Shown piece by piece: positions 17,439-25,754 of a DNA stretch of 37,741 nucleotides (position 1 is its first letter; each line of letters begins with the position of its first letter). Origin of the DNA: Spirochaetales bacterium (GTDB lineage: Bacteria > Spirochaetota > Spirochaetia > Treponematales > Treponemataceae). Location of the stretch: assembly GCA_003245785.1 (NCBI GenBank), contig QKCE01000252.1:1-37741 (forward strand). The letters are read 5' to 3'. Made by a program: the position numbers and the translations under genes. The notes beneath the pieces were generated by a model, which was not told the DNA's origin, searched no databases, and saw only the letters and a list, made by a program, of their open reading frames with translations.

Positions 17439-19370
17439 CTACCGCAAATGGACCATCAGGAGCATCACGTCGGAATTGCGCAAGCCCGAGATGCGCGAGG
17501 CCTGGCCGAGGGTCGCCGGCAGCACTGCCTTGAGCTTCGCTTTCGATTCCGAGGAAAGGCCGGGAATCGCGTCGTAATCGAAGGTCGCGGGGATCGGCGT
17601 ATCGTCCATCTTCCGCAGGCGGTCCACCCGCCGGTCCTGGGCGTCGATATAATGCTCGTAGCGTATGTCGAGTTCCGCGGCCGTCCGTATTTCCGGCGGA
17701 AAGGTCGAGAAGGCCGGGTCAAGGGCGATCACGTCCTCAAGGGGGACGTGGGGGTCGCGAAGGGCTTCCGCGCAGGTCTTACCCGCGTGCTTCTCGAGGG
17801 ACGGCCGCTCCCGCGAATCCGACGCGCGCACGCGCCGCTCGGAAAGGAGCGCGGTAAGTCCCGAGCGAAGGGCGAGCTTTCTCTCGAGCCGCTCCATCGC
17901 CCCGTCTCGCCGAAGCCCGATTTCCATGGCCCTGAGGGTAAGCCGCTCGTCGGCGGTGTCGTGCCGCAACCTGAGCCGGTATTCGGCCCGGGCGGTGAAC
18001 ATGCGATAGGGTTCTTTGGTGCCGAGGGTGACGAGGTCGTCGATGAGCACGCCGATATACGCGTCCGCCCTGCCGAGGATGAAGGGTTCGTAACCGGCGG
18101 GAACCTCGCCGGGTCCCGGCCGCGCCGAAGCAGCGGCCCGGGCGAAGAGGGCGGCGTTTATGCCCGCGATGAGCCCCTGCCCGCCCGCTTCCTCGTAGCC
18201 CGAGGTGCCGTTGATCTGTCCCGCGGTGAAAAGCCCCCGGATCCGCTTGGTTTCGAGGGCGGCGGTGAGTTGCATAGGGTCCAGGTAATCGTATTCGACG
18301 GCGTAGGAAGGCCGGGTCACGACCGCGTTTTCGAGACCGGGAATCGTCCGCATGAAGGCGTCCTGCACGTCCTCGGGAAGGGAGGATGAAAGCCCGTTGA
18401 TGTACACTTCCTCGGTATCGAGGCCTTCGGGCTCCAGGAAGAGCTGGTGCCGCTCCCGCTCGGCGAAGCGGACGACCTTGTCCTCGATCGAGGGACAATA
18501 GCGGGGTCCGACTCCCTGAATACGCCCTGAATACAGGGGGGAGCGGTGGATATTGGCGTCGATAATCCTGTGGGTTTCCCCGTTCGTCCAGGTGAGCCAG
18601 CAAGGTACCGAAGGACGCTCCACCCGGTCGGCGGAGAACGAGAAGGGGCGCATTTCCGGGTCGCCTTCCTGCCGCTCGAGTACGGAATAGTCGACGGAGT
18701 TCGCGAGGATGCGCGGGGGCGTGCCGGTCTTGAGCCGTCCCACCGTAAAGCCGCCGGCGCGGAGCGAGCCGCCCAGGCCACGGGCCGACTGCTCGCCGAG
18801 GCGCCCTTCGGGAGCTTCGTATTCGCCGATGAAAATTTTGCCCTCGAGGAAGGTGCCCGTCGTGAGCACCACCGCGGAGGCGGAAATTTCCCTGCCCCTG
18901 GCGGTCACTATCGCCCGGATCGAGCCCGAGGGGGCGGTCCCGGCGGAAAGCCGCCGCGGCGCCCCGCCCGGCGCTTCGACGACGAAATCGACGACGGTAT
19001 CCTGAAAGAGGTGAAGGCCCCTTTCGAGTTCCAGGGCGTGCTTCGCGAGGGTTTGATAGCGGTATTTGTCGGCCTGGACCCGGGGAGCCTGCACGGCGGG
19101 TCCCCGGCTCCGGTTGAGAAGTCGGTATTGGATCATCGTGGTGTCGGCGAGACGCCCCATTTCGCCGCCCAAGGCGTCGATTTCCCGCACGATGTTCCCC
19201 TTCGAGATGCCCCCGATGGAGGGATTGCAGGAAAGTTTCCCGATGGCGTCGAGGGATTGGGTGACGAGGAGGGTCTCAAGCCCCATCCGGGCGGACGCGA
19301 GCGCGGCCTCGATGCCGGCATGCCCGCCGCCGATTACTATTACGTCGTATGCGGTATAACGAAAGCCCAT
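17439..19370 (-). CDS. mnmG: tRNA uridine-5-carboxymethylaminomethyl modification enzyme MnmG (GidA)
   Basis: The FAD-binding subunit of the MnmE-MnmG complex that modifies the wobble uridine (U34) of certain tRNAs; cytoplasmic. The protein has 643 residues, close to the usual length. Features are the dinucleotide-binding motif [17 protein letters not shown] from residue 10, [14 protein letters not shown], the family signature [11 protein letters not shown] in the middle, and [16 protein letters not shown]. The C-terminal helical MnmE-binding region is intact ([12 protein letters not shown] end). The ORF track merges it with upstream sequence as an 868-residue ORF; ATG 19370 is the start expected for the family. 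It follows thiQ by 35 bp but seems to have its own promoter, with TATACT 8 nt before ATG and no ribosome-binding site. mnmE is not in the window. Confidence 0.97.
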   Translation of the reverse strand: MGFRYTAYDVIVIGGGHAGIEAALASARMGLETLLVTQSLDAIGKLSCNPSIGGISKGNIVREIDALGGEMGRLADTTMIQYRLLNRSRGPAVQAPRVQADKYRYQTLAKHALELERGLHLFQDTVVDFVVEAPGGAPRRLSAGTAPSGSIRAIVTARGREISASAVVLTTGTFLEGKIFIGEYEAPEGRLGEQSARGLGGSLRAGGFTVGRLKTGTPPRILANSVDYSVLERQEGDPEMRPFSFSADRVERPSVPCWLTWTNGETHRIIDANIHRSPLYSGRIQGVGPRYCPSIEDKVVRFAERERHQLFLEPEGLDTEEVYINGLSSSLPEDVQDAFMRTIPGLENAVVTRPSYAVEYDYLDPMQLTAALETKRIRGLFTAGQINGTSGYEEAGGQGLIAGINAALFARAAASARPGPGEVPAGYEPFILGRADAYIGVLIDDLVTLGTKEPYRMFTARAEYRLRLRHDTADERLTLRAMEIGLRRDGAMERLERKLALRSGLTALLSERRVRASDSRERPSLEKHAGKTCAEALRDPHVPLEDVIALDPAFSTFPPEIRTAAELDIRYEHYIDAQDRRVDRLRKMDDTPIPATFDYDAIPGLSSESKAKLKAVLPATLGQASRISGLRNSDVMLLMVHLR

Positions 19371-19378
19371 AGCGGCCC

Positions 19379-19408
19379 AGTATAGCCCCGGTGTCGCGAC
19401 CGCGTCTA
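19379..19408 (-). promoter_or_regulatory. Putative mnmG promoter (TAGACG-18-TATACT), 8 nt before ATG
   Basis: On the minus strand TATACT ends 8 nt before the mnmG ATG, and TAGACG lies 18 bp further upstream, overlapping the thiQ stop codon. The start of transcription would fall within 1-2 nt of ATG. No Shine-Dalgarno sequence exists. Confidence 0.5.
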
Positions 19409-20059
19409 CGTGGCCATGCGGACAGCGAGGGGAGGCATCCGTATGATTCGGTCCGCCAGGACCTCCGCCTCGGTCGGATCGTGGGTCACGTAAATCGCCG
19501 AATACCCGAGTTCCCGTTGGCGGGAGCGCAATTCGTCCCGGAGCCTTCCGCGAAGCTCGACGTCGAGGGCCGAGAGGGGCTCGTCGAATAGCACGAGGTC
19601 GGGATTCACCGCGAGGGTCCGCGCGAGGGCGACCCGCTGTTTTTCCCCGCCGGAAAGGCCCTCGATTCGCCTTTTGGCGAACCCCGAGAGCGAGAAGCGC
19701 TCGAGCCATTCCCCCGCGGCCATGCGGCTCTCCCGCGTGCCCATCCCGGCGGCCTTGAGTCCGTAGCCGATATTGTCCTCCACCGAAAGGTGGGGGAAGA
19801 GCGCGTGATCCTGGAACACCATGCCTATCCTCCGCTTCGCCGGGGGGAGCCGGGTCAGGTCGCGGCCCGCGAGAACGACGCTTCCCGCGTCCGGGGTTTC
19901 GAGCCCGGCGATCATGCGGAGCGTCGTGGACTTTCCGCATCCCGAGGGACCGAGCAGGGCCAGGGCCTCGCCGCGGGCGAGGTCGAAGGAAATCGCGACC
20001 GCCGCCGTCGCCCATCTTTTTTCGAGATCCCGGACCTCGAGCCACGCATTACCGTTCAT
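19406..20059 (-). CDS. thiQ: Thiamine ABC transporter, ATP-binding protein
   Basis: The cytoplasmic ATPase of a thiamine/TPP importer. In 217 residues it has Walker [10 protein letters not shown] near 38-46, Q-loop VFQDHALFP near 81-89, signature [13 protein letters not shown] near 130-142, Walker [13 protein letters not shown] near 152-163 and the switch His in [10 protein letters not shown]. It stops soon after the nucleotide-binding domain, with no C-terminal TOBE-like extension; E. coli ThiQ is also short. The start overlaps the thiP stop by 11 bp. The assignment to thiamine rests on the neighbouring ThiB-like protein and the TPP riboswitch rather than on ThiQ itself. Confidence 0.92.
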   Translation of the reverse strand: MNGNAWLEVRDLEKRWATAAVAISFDLARGEALALLGPSGCGKSTTLRMIAGLETPDAGSVVLAGRDLTRLPPAKRRIGMVFQDHALFPHLSVEDNIGYGLKAAGMGTRESRMAAGEWLERFSLSGFAKRRIEGLSGGEKQRVALARTLAVNPDLVLFDEPLSALDVELRGRLRDELRSRQRELGYSAIYVTHDPTEAEVLADRIIRMPPLAVRMAT

Positions 20060-21704
20060 TGGTACCGCCGTCTTGCAAGAAAAACGCGATTCCCGCGACG
20101 CAGGAAAGGGTCACCGCGCAGGCGCAGGCCTCGGAAAACCGGTAGGAGCCCGCCAGGCGGAAAAGGAGAAGCGCGAGGTTTTCGTAACCCGGCACCGAAA
20201 GGACCAAGGGAAGGGTCGCGTCGCCCGCGCTGATGGCGAAGACGAGGGCGGCCCCCGAAAGGGCCCCGCGGGCCGAAAGGGGCAAGAGGACCCGGTAAAA
20301 CCGGTCGATGGGACCCGAGGAAAGGAGCAGTGAGGCCTCGTGGATCCCCGCGGGCACCCGCTCGAGGGCGCTTTGTATTTGAGCCCAGGCGAAGGGCCAG
20401 GCGAGGGAAGCTTGGGCGACGACGAGGGCAACCCACCGCCCCCTGGGGGAGAGGAGTGTCCACCCGAAACCGAGCATCACGGGGGAAACCGCGAGGGGAA
20501 GGAGAGGGGCGAAGCGGGACGCCGCGCCACGGAGTCCCCGGGGAGACGCGCCCCCGCCGTAGGCCGCGAAGGTAAAAGCAAGGGATGCCGCCGTCGCCAG
20601 GGCCGCGGCGGCGAGCCCGGTGGATACCGTGGCGCCCAGGGCCGGGAAGAAATTCCGCCTGCCCAGAAAAGACCGCCACGTCCCGAGGCCCGCCGCGAGG
20701 GACGCGCCGTATTGGGCCCCCGAGGCGCTCACCGCGAGGGACCGGGCCGGTATCGACAGGAGCGGGCCGATGAAGAATACGAAAATGCCCCCGAGGAGCG
20801 CCGCGGCGAATGCCGTCTCGCCCGCGCCCCGAATGCGCCTCCTGGGCCTCGGGACGTCGCGGGAGGAGGTTCCCCCGCCGAGTTTCCCCTGGAGCCGCGC
20901 GTACAGCGCGATGATCGCGACCGCGGCGATCGTCTCGATCGCCGCTATCAGGGACGCAGTGCGGAAATCGAGAAGGTTTCTCGCCGACTGGTAAAGTTCC
21001 ACCTCCAGGGTGGTTCCCCCCACCCCGCCGAAAAGCAGCACGATCATGAAGCTGAAAAAGCAGTACAGGAACACGAGGGTCGCACCGGAGAGCGCGGGCC
21101 TGGCGAGCCGGGGAAGGGTAACGGTGAGGAACGCCCGGACGGGCCCGGCGCCGAGGAGCGCGGCGGCCTCTTCCTGGTCCGCGGGAAGGCGCTCCCATAC
21201 CCGGGAGACCGTCCGCATCACCACCGGGAAGTTATACAGGCCGTGGGCGAAGACCACGCCGGTCATGGAATAGAGGAAGGTTACGGGAGGCTCGTTGAGT
21301 CCGAAAGCCTTCGTCAGGAACAGGTTGAGCCAGCCCTGCCGGCCGTAATACAGCACGAAGGCGAGGGCGATTATCATGGGCGGCACGCTCAAGGGCACCG
21401 CGGAGAGGGCTAAAAGGAATTTGCGGCCGGGGAAATCGCGACGCGCGACGAAAAAGGCGGCGGGAACGCCCACCGCGAGGGCGCACAGGGTCGAAAGGGA
21501 GGCTTCCGCCAGGGTAAACCGGAGCGCGGACAGCAGCCTCGCCGTCCGGAGCGCCGGGTCGCCCTCACCCGCCGAGGTAACCCCGAAGAGGGCGACCAGC
21601 GCGGGCACGAGGAACCCCGCGGCGACCGCGAGCAGGGACGCGAGGCCGATCACTGCCCCCGCGTATCCCTTGCCCGATGCAAGCCGGCCGCGGATGCTTG
21701 TCAT
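20049..21704 (-). CDS. thiP: Thiamine ABC transporter, permease (two fused permease domains)
   Basis: A 551-residue inner-membrane protein with about 12 hydrophobic segments arranged as two binding-protein-dependent permease domains, as in ThiP/FbpB. The first EAA-type loop lies in the N-terminal half (the RLPADQEEAAALLGAGPVR region near 168-186) and the second in the C-terminal half (RVPAGIHEASLLLSSGPIDR). Length matches E. coli ThiP (about 536). ATG 21704 overlaps the thiB stop as ATGA, and the 3' end overlaps thiQ by 11 bp, a tightly coupled thiB-thiP-thiQ operon under the TPP riboswitch. Confidence 0.93.
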   Translation of the reverse strand: MTSIRGRLASGKGYAGAVIGLASLLAVAAGFLVPALVALFGVTSAGEGDPALRTARLLSALRFTLAEASLSTLCALAVGVPAAFFVARRDFPGRKFLLALSAVPLSVPPMIIALAFVLYYGRQGWLNLFLTKAFGLNEPPVTFLYSMTGVVFAHGLYNFPVVMRTVSRVWERLPADQEEAAALLGAGPVRAFLTVTLPRLARPALSGATLVFLYCFFSFMIVLLFGGVGGTTLEVELYQSARNLLDFRTASLIAAIETIAAVAIIALYARLQGKLGGGTSSRDVPRPRRRIRGAGETAFAAALLGGIFVFFIGPLLSIPARSLAVSASGAQYGASLAAGLGTWRSFLGRRNFFPALGATVSTGLAAAALATAASLAFTFAAYGGGASPRGLRGAASRFAPLLPLAVSPVMLGFGWTLLSPRGRWVALVVAQASLAWPFAWAQIQSALERVPAGIHEASLLLSSGPIDRFYRVLLPLSARGALSGAALVFAISAGDATLPLVLSVPGYENLALLLFRLAGSYRFSEACACAVTLSCVAGIAFFLQDGGTNER

Positions 21705-22723
21705 TTTGAGAGGATGGTAACCGCTTTATCGATTGCCGCGGTTACGTCGGCGGATGCGACCGTCAGGGTCTTGGGCGCCATGGGGGCCGCCTTGAAGCTC
21801 GCGGGCAGGGTCACCGAAGGCGACACCGGGTACATGAACTGGGTCAGGGGCAGGACTTCCTGCGCCCCGTCGGTGAGCATGAAATCGATGAACGCCTTGG
21901 CCCCTTCGGGATTCTTCGCCCCCTTCGCGAGGCCGAGCCCCTCGATCTGCGCGACGTGGCCCTCGGGGAAGATCAGCGCCTCGTAACGCTCGGTATTCTC
22001 GAATTCCACGTGGTACGCGGGGCTCGTCGTGTAGCTGATGACCAGCGGAGCCTCGCCGGAGGTGAACAGCGAGTATCCCGCGTCCCAGCCGGGCGCCACG
22101 GTCAGCACGTTGCCCTTGAGCCGCGTCCAGAAATCGGGCCAGTCCTTGCCGAAGGCCGCCATCGCCCAGGCGAGAAAGCCCGTGCCCGGGGTACTCGTGC
22201 GCGGGTCCATCAGGATGATCTTTCCGGCGAAACGGGGAGACGCGAGGTCCGCGAGGCTCGAGGGGGGCTCGATCCCCGAAGCGGTATCGAAAATCATCGC
22301 GAATTGACCCCAGTCATAGGGGGTCAGGAGCCAGTCGTCGGCGAGGCGCAGGCCCGCGGGGACGACGTCCGCACCGGCGGGCTTATAGGAGGCGAGCACG
22401 CCGGCCTTCCGGGCCGCGTCGATCAGGTTGTTGTCGAGGCCCACGAGCACGTCAGCCCGAACGTCCTTCTTCTCGAGTACCGCCCGGGAAAGGACCTGTC
22501 CCGCGTCGCCGCAGGAAACGAGGTTCACGGCGATCCCGGTTTTCCCGGTAAAGCGCTTGGCGAGTTCCGGACCGGGACCCCATTCGGCCGTGAAGGAATC
22601 GTAGGCATAGACGGTAATTTCGTTCGAAGCGGTCGCCGCCTCGGAAGAACCTTTCGCGGCGAGCTGTCCCGCCGCGACCATCAGGGAAGAAAGTAAAAAG
22701 AAGGTGAAAATTCTGGTTTTCAT
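21701..22723 (-). CDS. thiB: Thiamine ABC transporter, substrate-binding protein
   Basis: A 340-residue periplasmic or membrane-tethered binding protein for thiamine, TMP or TPP. The N-terminal signal (MKTRIFTFFLLSSLMVAAGQ) is followed by a mature sequence that matches ThiB/TbpA closely: VYAYDSFTAEWGPGPELAKR, ADVLVGLDNNLIDAA, YDWGQFAMIFD, DPRTSTPGTGFLAWA, and SYTTSPAYHVEFE. No lipobox cysteine is seen. The ORF track extends it upstream through the riboswitch; the correct start is ATG 22723, whose GGAGGG ribosome-binding site lies inside the TPP aptamer. It is the first gene of thiBPQ. Confidence 0.95.
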   Translation of the reverse strand: MKTRIFTFFLLSSLMVAAGQLAAKGSSEAATASNEITVYAYDSFTAEWGPGPELAKRFTGKTGIAVNLVSCGDAGQVLSRAVLEKKDVRADVLVGLDNNLIDAARKAGVLASYKPAGADVVPAGLRLADDWLLTPYDWGQFAMIFDTASGIEPPSSLADLASPRFAGKIILMDPRTSTPGTGFLAWAMAAFGKDWPDFWTRLKGNVLTVAPGWDAGYSLFTSGEAPLVISYTTSPAYHVEFENTERYEALIFPEGHVAQIEGLGLAKGAKNPEGAKAFIDFMLTDGAQEVLPLTQFMYPVSPSVTLPASFKAAPMAPKTLTVASADVTAAIDKAVTILSK

Positions 22724-22726
22724 CGC

Positions 22727-22846
22727 TCCCTCCGCCGGTATTACCCGGATACAGGTTGGCCGGCCCCAGGGGCCGACGCGTAAGGGTATGATCTCAGCCT
22801 TAAGTCGAAGGGGCGGAACGCCGATTCGACCAGGCACCCCTGGCAA
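22727..22846 (-). promoter_or_regulatory. TPP riboswitch (THI element) controlling thiBPQ
   Basis: On the minus strand the conserved blocks appear in order: AGGGGTGCC, GGCTGAGATcatACCC, a short variable stem (GGCCCCTGGGGCC), then ACCTG, CCGGGTAATACCGG and GGAGGGA. These are the hallmark sequences of the TPP aptamer. A short P1 can form between TTGC at the 5' end and GCGA at the 3' end, the last A being that of the start codon. The ribosome-binding site GGAGGG is itself the 3' strand of the P4 region, so ligand binding should block translation of thiB directly. No terminator is seen, so control is probably translational. Confidence 0.95.
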
Positions 22847-22851
22847 GGGCC

Positions 22852-22880
22852 ATAGTATCGAAGGCCGGGAAAAATTGCAA
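22852..22880 (-). promoter_or_regulatory. thiBPQ promoter (TTGCAA-17-TACTAT)
   Basis: Minus-strand TTGCAA and TACTAT with exactly 17 bp between them. The predicted start near 22845 coincides with the 5' edge of the TPP aptamer, so the transcript would open with the riboswitch. The TTGCAA is shared with the divergent pfkB-like promoter. Confidence 0.65.
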
Positions 22881-22903
22881 GTTAACCCGTTCGCTGTTAT
22901 ACT
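22875..22903 (+). promoter_or_regulatory. pfkB-like gene promoter (TTGCAA-17-TATACT), leaderless
   Basis: TTGCAA and TATACT lie 17 bp apart, and TATACT ends 6 nt before the ATG at 22910, which puts the predicted transcription start on the A of ATG. There is no room for a ribosome-binding site. Confidence 0.7.
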
Positions 22904-22909
22904 CGGCCC

Positions 22910-23866
22910 ATGGGCACCAATACCGCCAAAAAAACCGTCCGCCGCGTGCTTTGCGTGGGTTCAGCGTCGGTCGACATAAAGGCATTCAGTTTTCAGGAAG
23001 ACGTGCAAAACGCGTACCGCGAGGGCACGATCGACCTCGTGGCCGGGGGAGTGGCCCGGGGCATGGCGCGAAACCTCCGCCAGCTCGGCTTCGAGGTCTC
23101 CATCGCCTCGGTGATCGGCCAGGACATCTTCGGCGAATTCCTGCGAAAGGACCTCTCTACCGCGGGTGTGAATACCGGGCTTTTGCGGGTAAGCAAAACC
23201 TCGTCGACCGCCCTCTTCTCGGTCATGGCCGCGAAGGGCGGCGGCTCGTCCTGCGTGTACGCCAACGGCGTCCTTCAGGAGATAACCGTGGACCGGGAGT
23301 TCACGGACTTCATGGACCGGGAAAAAATCGATACCCTGGTCATCGACTCGAACGTGTCCCACGCGGTGCTCGAGCGCCTCTATTCCCTGAAGGCCGCCGA
23401 AGGCCCCAGGCCGCTATTCGTGTTCCAGAACGCCACCTCGCCGGATATCGCGAAGAAATCCCTCGCTTGGGCGCCCCTGGTCGATCTTTTCGCGGCGAAC
23501 GAATTCGAGGCGGCGGCGATAATCGGCGAGACCGCCACGCCCGACGAGGCCTTCGCCGACCGGTTCCGGGCCCTGGGCTACAAAAACTTCATCATTACCT
23601 TCGGGGAACGGGGCGTCCTCGTCGCCCTCGGGCCAAAAACCTGGATAGAGCCGGCCTACAAGCCCTCGGTCGTGGTCGACACGATCGGCGCCGGCGACGC
23701 CTTCGCCGCCGGCTTTCTCTATGGGTACCTCGGCGAGCAGAACGAGAAAACCTGCATCCGGTTCGGCCTCGCCTCCGCCCGCGAGACCATCGCCACCCGC
23801 GATACGGTATGCAGTTTCCTCACGGCGGAATACCTCGATGGCTTTCACCTCAACGACCAGGCATAG
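22910..23866 (+). CDS. PfkB/ribokinase-family carbohydrate or nucleoside kinase
   Basis: A 318-residue cytoplasmic kinase of the PfkB fold. The N-terminal strand VLCVGSASVDI, the first signature GGVARGMARNLRQLG near residues 46-60, and the second signature DTIGAGDAFAAGF near 257-269 with the catalytic Asp in GAGD are all present. The opening and the spacing resemble pseudouridine kinase (PsuK-like) more than fructokinase, but the substrate cannot be fixed. Given its divergence from thiBPQ, a thiamine-precursor kinase was considered, but no specific motif supports it. ATG 22910 appears to begin a leaderless mRNA. An exported metallo-beta-lactamase-fold gene follows 10 bp downstream. Confidence 0.88.
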   Translation: MGTNTAKKTVRRVLCVGSASVDIKAFSFQEDVQNAYREGTIDLVAGGVARGMARNLRQLGFEVSIASVIGQDIFGEFLRKDLSTAGVNTGLLRVSKTSSTALFSVMAAKGGGSSCVYANGVLQEITVDREFTDFMDREKIDTLVIDSNVSHAVLERLYSLKAAEGPRPLFVFQNATSPDIAKKSLAWAPLVDLFAANEFEAAAIIGETATPDEAFADRFRALGYKNFIITFGERGVLVALGPKTWIEPAYKPSVVVDTIGAGDAFAAGFLYGYLGEQNEKTCIRFGLASARETIATRDTVCSFLTAEYLDGFHLNDQA

Positions 23867-23876
23867 GGAGGCGGAT

Positions 23877-24659
23877 ATGCCCGCAAAAGGAGGAATCTTC
23901 ATGGCTGGATTGCTTTCATGGGCCGCGGTAGCCCTCGCGGCAGCCCAAACGGCGCCCGGTACGCCGGCCGGAACGCCCCCCGACGGGGAACGTCTCCGCC
24001 GTGCGGAAGGCTTCGCGGAATCCCTCGAATGGACCGGCCAAGATTCCCTGCGCTTCGCCTTCGGCGGGGTAACGGTCGTTGTCGATCCCCTCGTCGGGCC
24101 CTCGGGAAGCGACCGGGCGGACTTCATCCTCATCACCCACCCGCATCAGGACCACCTTTCGCCGGCTTCAGTGGAAGCCTGGTCCGGAGCAGAAACGGCC
24201 GTTATCGCGCCGGTCTCGGTAGTTCCCGAGATCCGTAAATTCCATGAGGGACCGATCGAGGGGCTCAAGCCGGGGGATACCTTCAAGCTCGGCGACGCGA
24301 CGCTGGAGGCGGTCCCGGCCTACAACGCGAAGAAACAGAACTTCCACCCCAAGGCGAACGGCTGGCTGGGTTACGTGCTGGACGACGGGAAGCTTCGGGT
24401 CTATATCGCCGGCGATACGGAACGCATCCCGGAAATGAGGGAAATCCGGGCCGACTCGATTCTCCTGCCCCTCGGCCAGGTATATACGATGAACGACGTC
24501 GCCGAGGCCGTCGCCTGCGTCGCGGACGTCCACGCCGTACTCGCGATCCCGGTGCATTGGGGCCAGTACGAGGGCTCCGCGGAGGACGTCAGGCGGTTCG
24601 GCGAACTTCTCGGGAGCAAGGCGCGACTTTTCGTACCGAACAGAAAGAAAACCTTTTAG
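23877..24659 (+). CDS. Exported metallo-beta-lactamase-fold hydrolase (UlaG-like)
   Basis: A 260-residue MBL-fold metallohydrolase with an apparent signal peptide (GIFMAGLLSWAAVALAAAQ), so probably periplasmic. The metal motif HPHQDH (in LITHPHQDHLSP, near residue 85), YIAGDTERIPEM further on with a ligand Asp, and IPVHWGQYEG with a late His fit the UlaG/YtkL-type subfamily, whose members hydrolyse phosphoesters, lactones or related bonds. There are two plausible starts: ATG 23877 (GGGAGG site) and ATG 23901 (stronger AAAGGAGG site). The longer form supplies the lysine expected in a signal peptide n-region. It is co-transcribed with the pfkB-like gene. Its stop overlaps that of the convergent TIGR02757 gene by 4 bp. 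The substrate is unknown. Confidence 0.85.
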   Translation: MPAKGGIFMAGLLSWAAVALAAAQTAPGTPAGTPPDGERLRRAEGFAESLEWTGQDSLRFAFGGVTVVVDPLVGPSGSDRADFILITHPHQDHLSPASVEAWSGAETAVIAPVSVVPEIRKFHEGPIEGLKPGDTFKLGDATLEAVPAYNAKKQNFHPKANGWLGYVLDDGKLRVYIAGDTERIPEMREIRADSILLPLGQVYTMNDVAEAVACVADVHAVLAIPVHWGQYEGSAEDVRRFGELLGSKARLFVPNRKKTF

Positions 24660-25513
24660 GGAAACCACTCTCCCCGGTCCAAATCGGGCCTGATGCCGGG
24701 CCTCGTCAGGGCGAAGTCGTAACGAGTCGGGTCCCCGGGACAAAATTCCCGAAATCGCGCCGTGACCGCGAGGGCGGTCGCGAGATTGGGCGGGGCGCTT
24801 TCCGGCGCGAAGCCAAGCCGGCGCGCAACCCAGGACATGTGGGTATCCATCGGCTGCACGAGCCGCGACGCAAGCGAGGGGTCCCAGCCGCCGGGATCGA
24901 CGGCGTCCTGACGCACGAGCCAGCGAAGCATCAAAAAAGGCCGCTTGCACGCCGAGCCCCCGGTAGGCGAGGGCAGGAGGTTTTTCGCGTAGGGAAACGT
25001 ATCCCGCGGCAAGCCTTTGGCCAAGGCCGCCCGTTCCCGGACCTCACGGACGAAAAGATCCAGGGCGGGGGCGAGCGTGCCGGCGGCGAAGGGTAGCGGC
25101 TCCCCACTGCCCGGTCCCGACCCCGCGAAATCCGAAAACGCCGCGCCCAGGCTCCCCCATTCATCGATAATTCCCCGCGCCCCGAAAAGAAGCGCCGCCA
25201 CGTCGTCTCCCGAAAAGAACCGGTACCGAAACCCGGCAAACGCCGCGGCGATATCCCCGGTGCCCGAAGAATCCAGGAAATCCCGGGGCGTGCCGCCCAT
25301 CCGGGCCAAGGCGTCGCGCGCGGCGCCGACGATGAGCCCCGCCCGACCCACCGCGAGGGAGGACGCGACGAGGGCGGCGATTTCCCTGTCGCGGATATCC
25401 GGGCAATCCCGGGCGACCTCGAGGGGGTCCGGGCTGATGTACTCGGGGCGATTGAAGCGCCCGTAGGTCATTTCCAAAAACGCGGCGAGCGCGGCGGGGT
25501 CCTGTTCGTGCAC
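24656..25513 (-). CDS. TIGR02757 (DUF2400) family protein
   Basis: A 285-residue cytoplasmic protein of the TIGR02757 family, of unknown function. The family opening, FNRPEYISPDPLEVARDCPDIRDREIAALVASSLAVGR, and the C-terminal block PFLMLRWLVRQDAVDPGGW followed by VQPMDTHMSWVARRLG are well conserved; the C-terminal part has a helical layout reminiscent of HhH-GPD DNA glycosylases. The ORF track extends it to 25831, but the added 106 residues are not family-like. GTG 25513 is the best start: it gives MHEQDPAALAAFLEM directly before the conserved block and has TATATT 7 nt upstream. No ribosome-binding site is present. Confidence 0.85.
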   Translation of the reverse strand: MHEQDPAALAAFLEMTYGRFNRPEYISPDPLEVARDCPDIRDREIAALVASSLAVGRAGLIVGAARDALARMGGTPRDFLDSSGTGDIAAAFAGFRYRFFSGDDVAALLFGARGIIDEWGSLGAAFSDFAGSGPGSGEPLPFAAGTLAPALDLFVREVRERAALAKGLPRDTFPYAKNLLPSPTGGSACKRPFLMLRWLVRQDAVDPGGWDPSLASRLVQPMDTHMSWVARRLGFAPESAPPNLATALAVTARFREFCPGDPTRYDFALTRPGIRPDLDRGEWFP

Positions 25514-25520
25514 GGCGATA

Positions 25521-25526
25521 AATATA
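25521..25526 (-). promoter_or_regulatory. Putative -10 (TATATT) 7 nt before the TIGR02757 GTG start
   Basis: TATATT on the minus strand ends 7 nt before GTG 25513. No recognisable -35 lies 16-18 bp upstream, so this is weaker than the lptC and pfkB cases. The rest of the 241-bp gap to the MCP gene (25514-25754) holds the MCP promoter and nothing else I can name. Confidence 0.35.
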
Positions 25527-25692
25527 CCCGCGACCGCCTTCGGGGTATAGCCTTCCGCGACCCCTTGCGTACGGTGAATATTTGGATGGCGGAAGCGCCG
25601 AAGAACGCCTTGTCGTGAGCCCTTGAGAATGCCGATTTCGCCATCGACCCCGAACGACCCGGTTTCGCCCGCCAAAACTTCGAACATCCGGC

Positions 25693-25720
25693 TTGTATCG
25701 CGTCGTTCGGTAACTATAAT
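25693..25720 (+). promoter_or_regulatory. MCP gene promoter (TTGTAT-16-TATAAT)
   Basis: A perfect TATAAT with TTGTAT 16 bp upstream, in an AT-rich stretch. The predicted start near 25727 gives a leader of about 28 nt with AAGGA before ATG. It does not look like a sigma-28 flagellar/chemotaxis promoter. Confidence 0.6.
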
Positions 25721-25754
25721 TAAGTATTGAACTTTTTTTCGCCAAGGATTTCCC

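Noticed and set aside
17439-20045. 868-aa ORF suggesting an ABC transporter-MnmG fusion
   Set aside because: The first 225 residues are an out-of-frame reading of thiQ; MnmG begins at ATG 19370 and thiQ is intact in another frame.
22724-22846. N-terminal extension of thiB in the ORF track
   Set aside because: The region is a TPP riboswitch; the signal peptide begins at ATG 22723.
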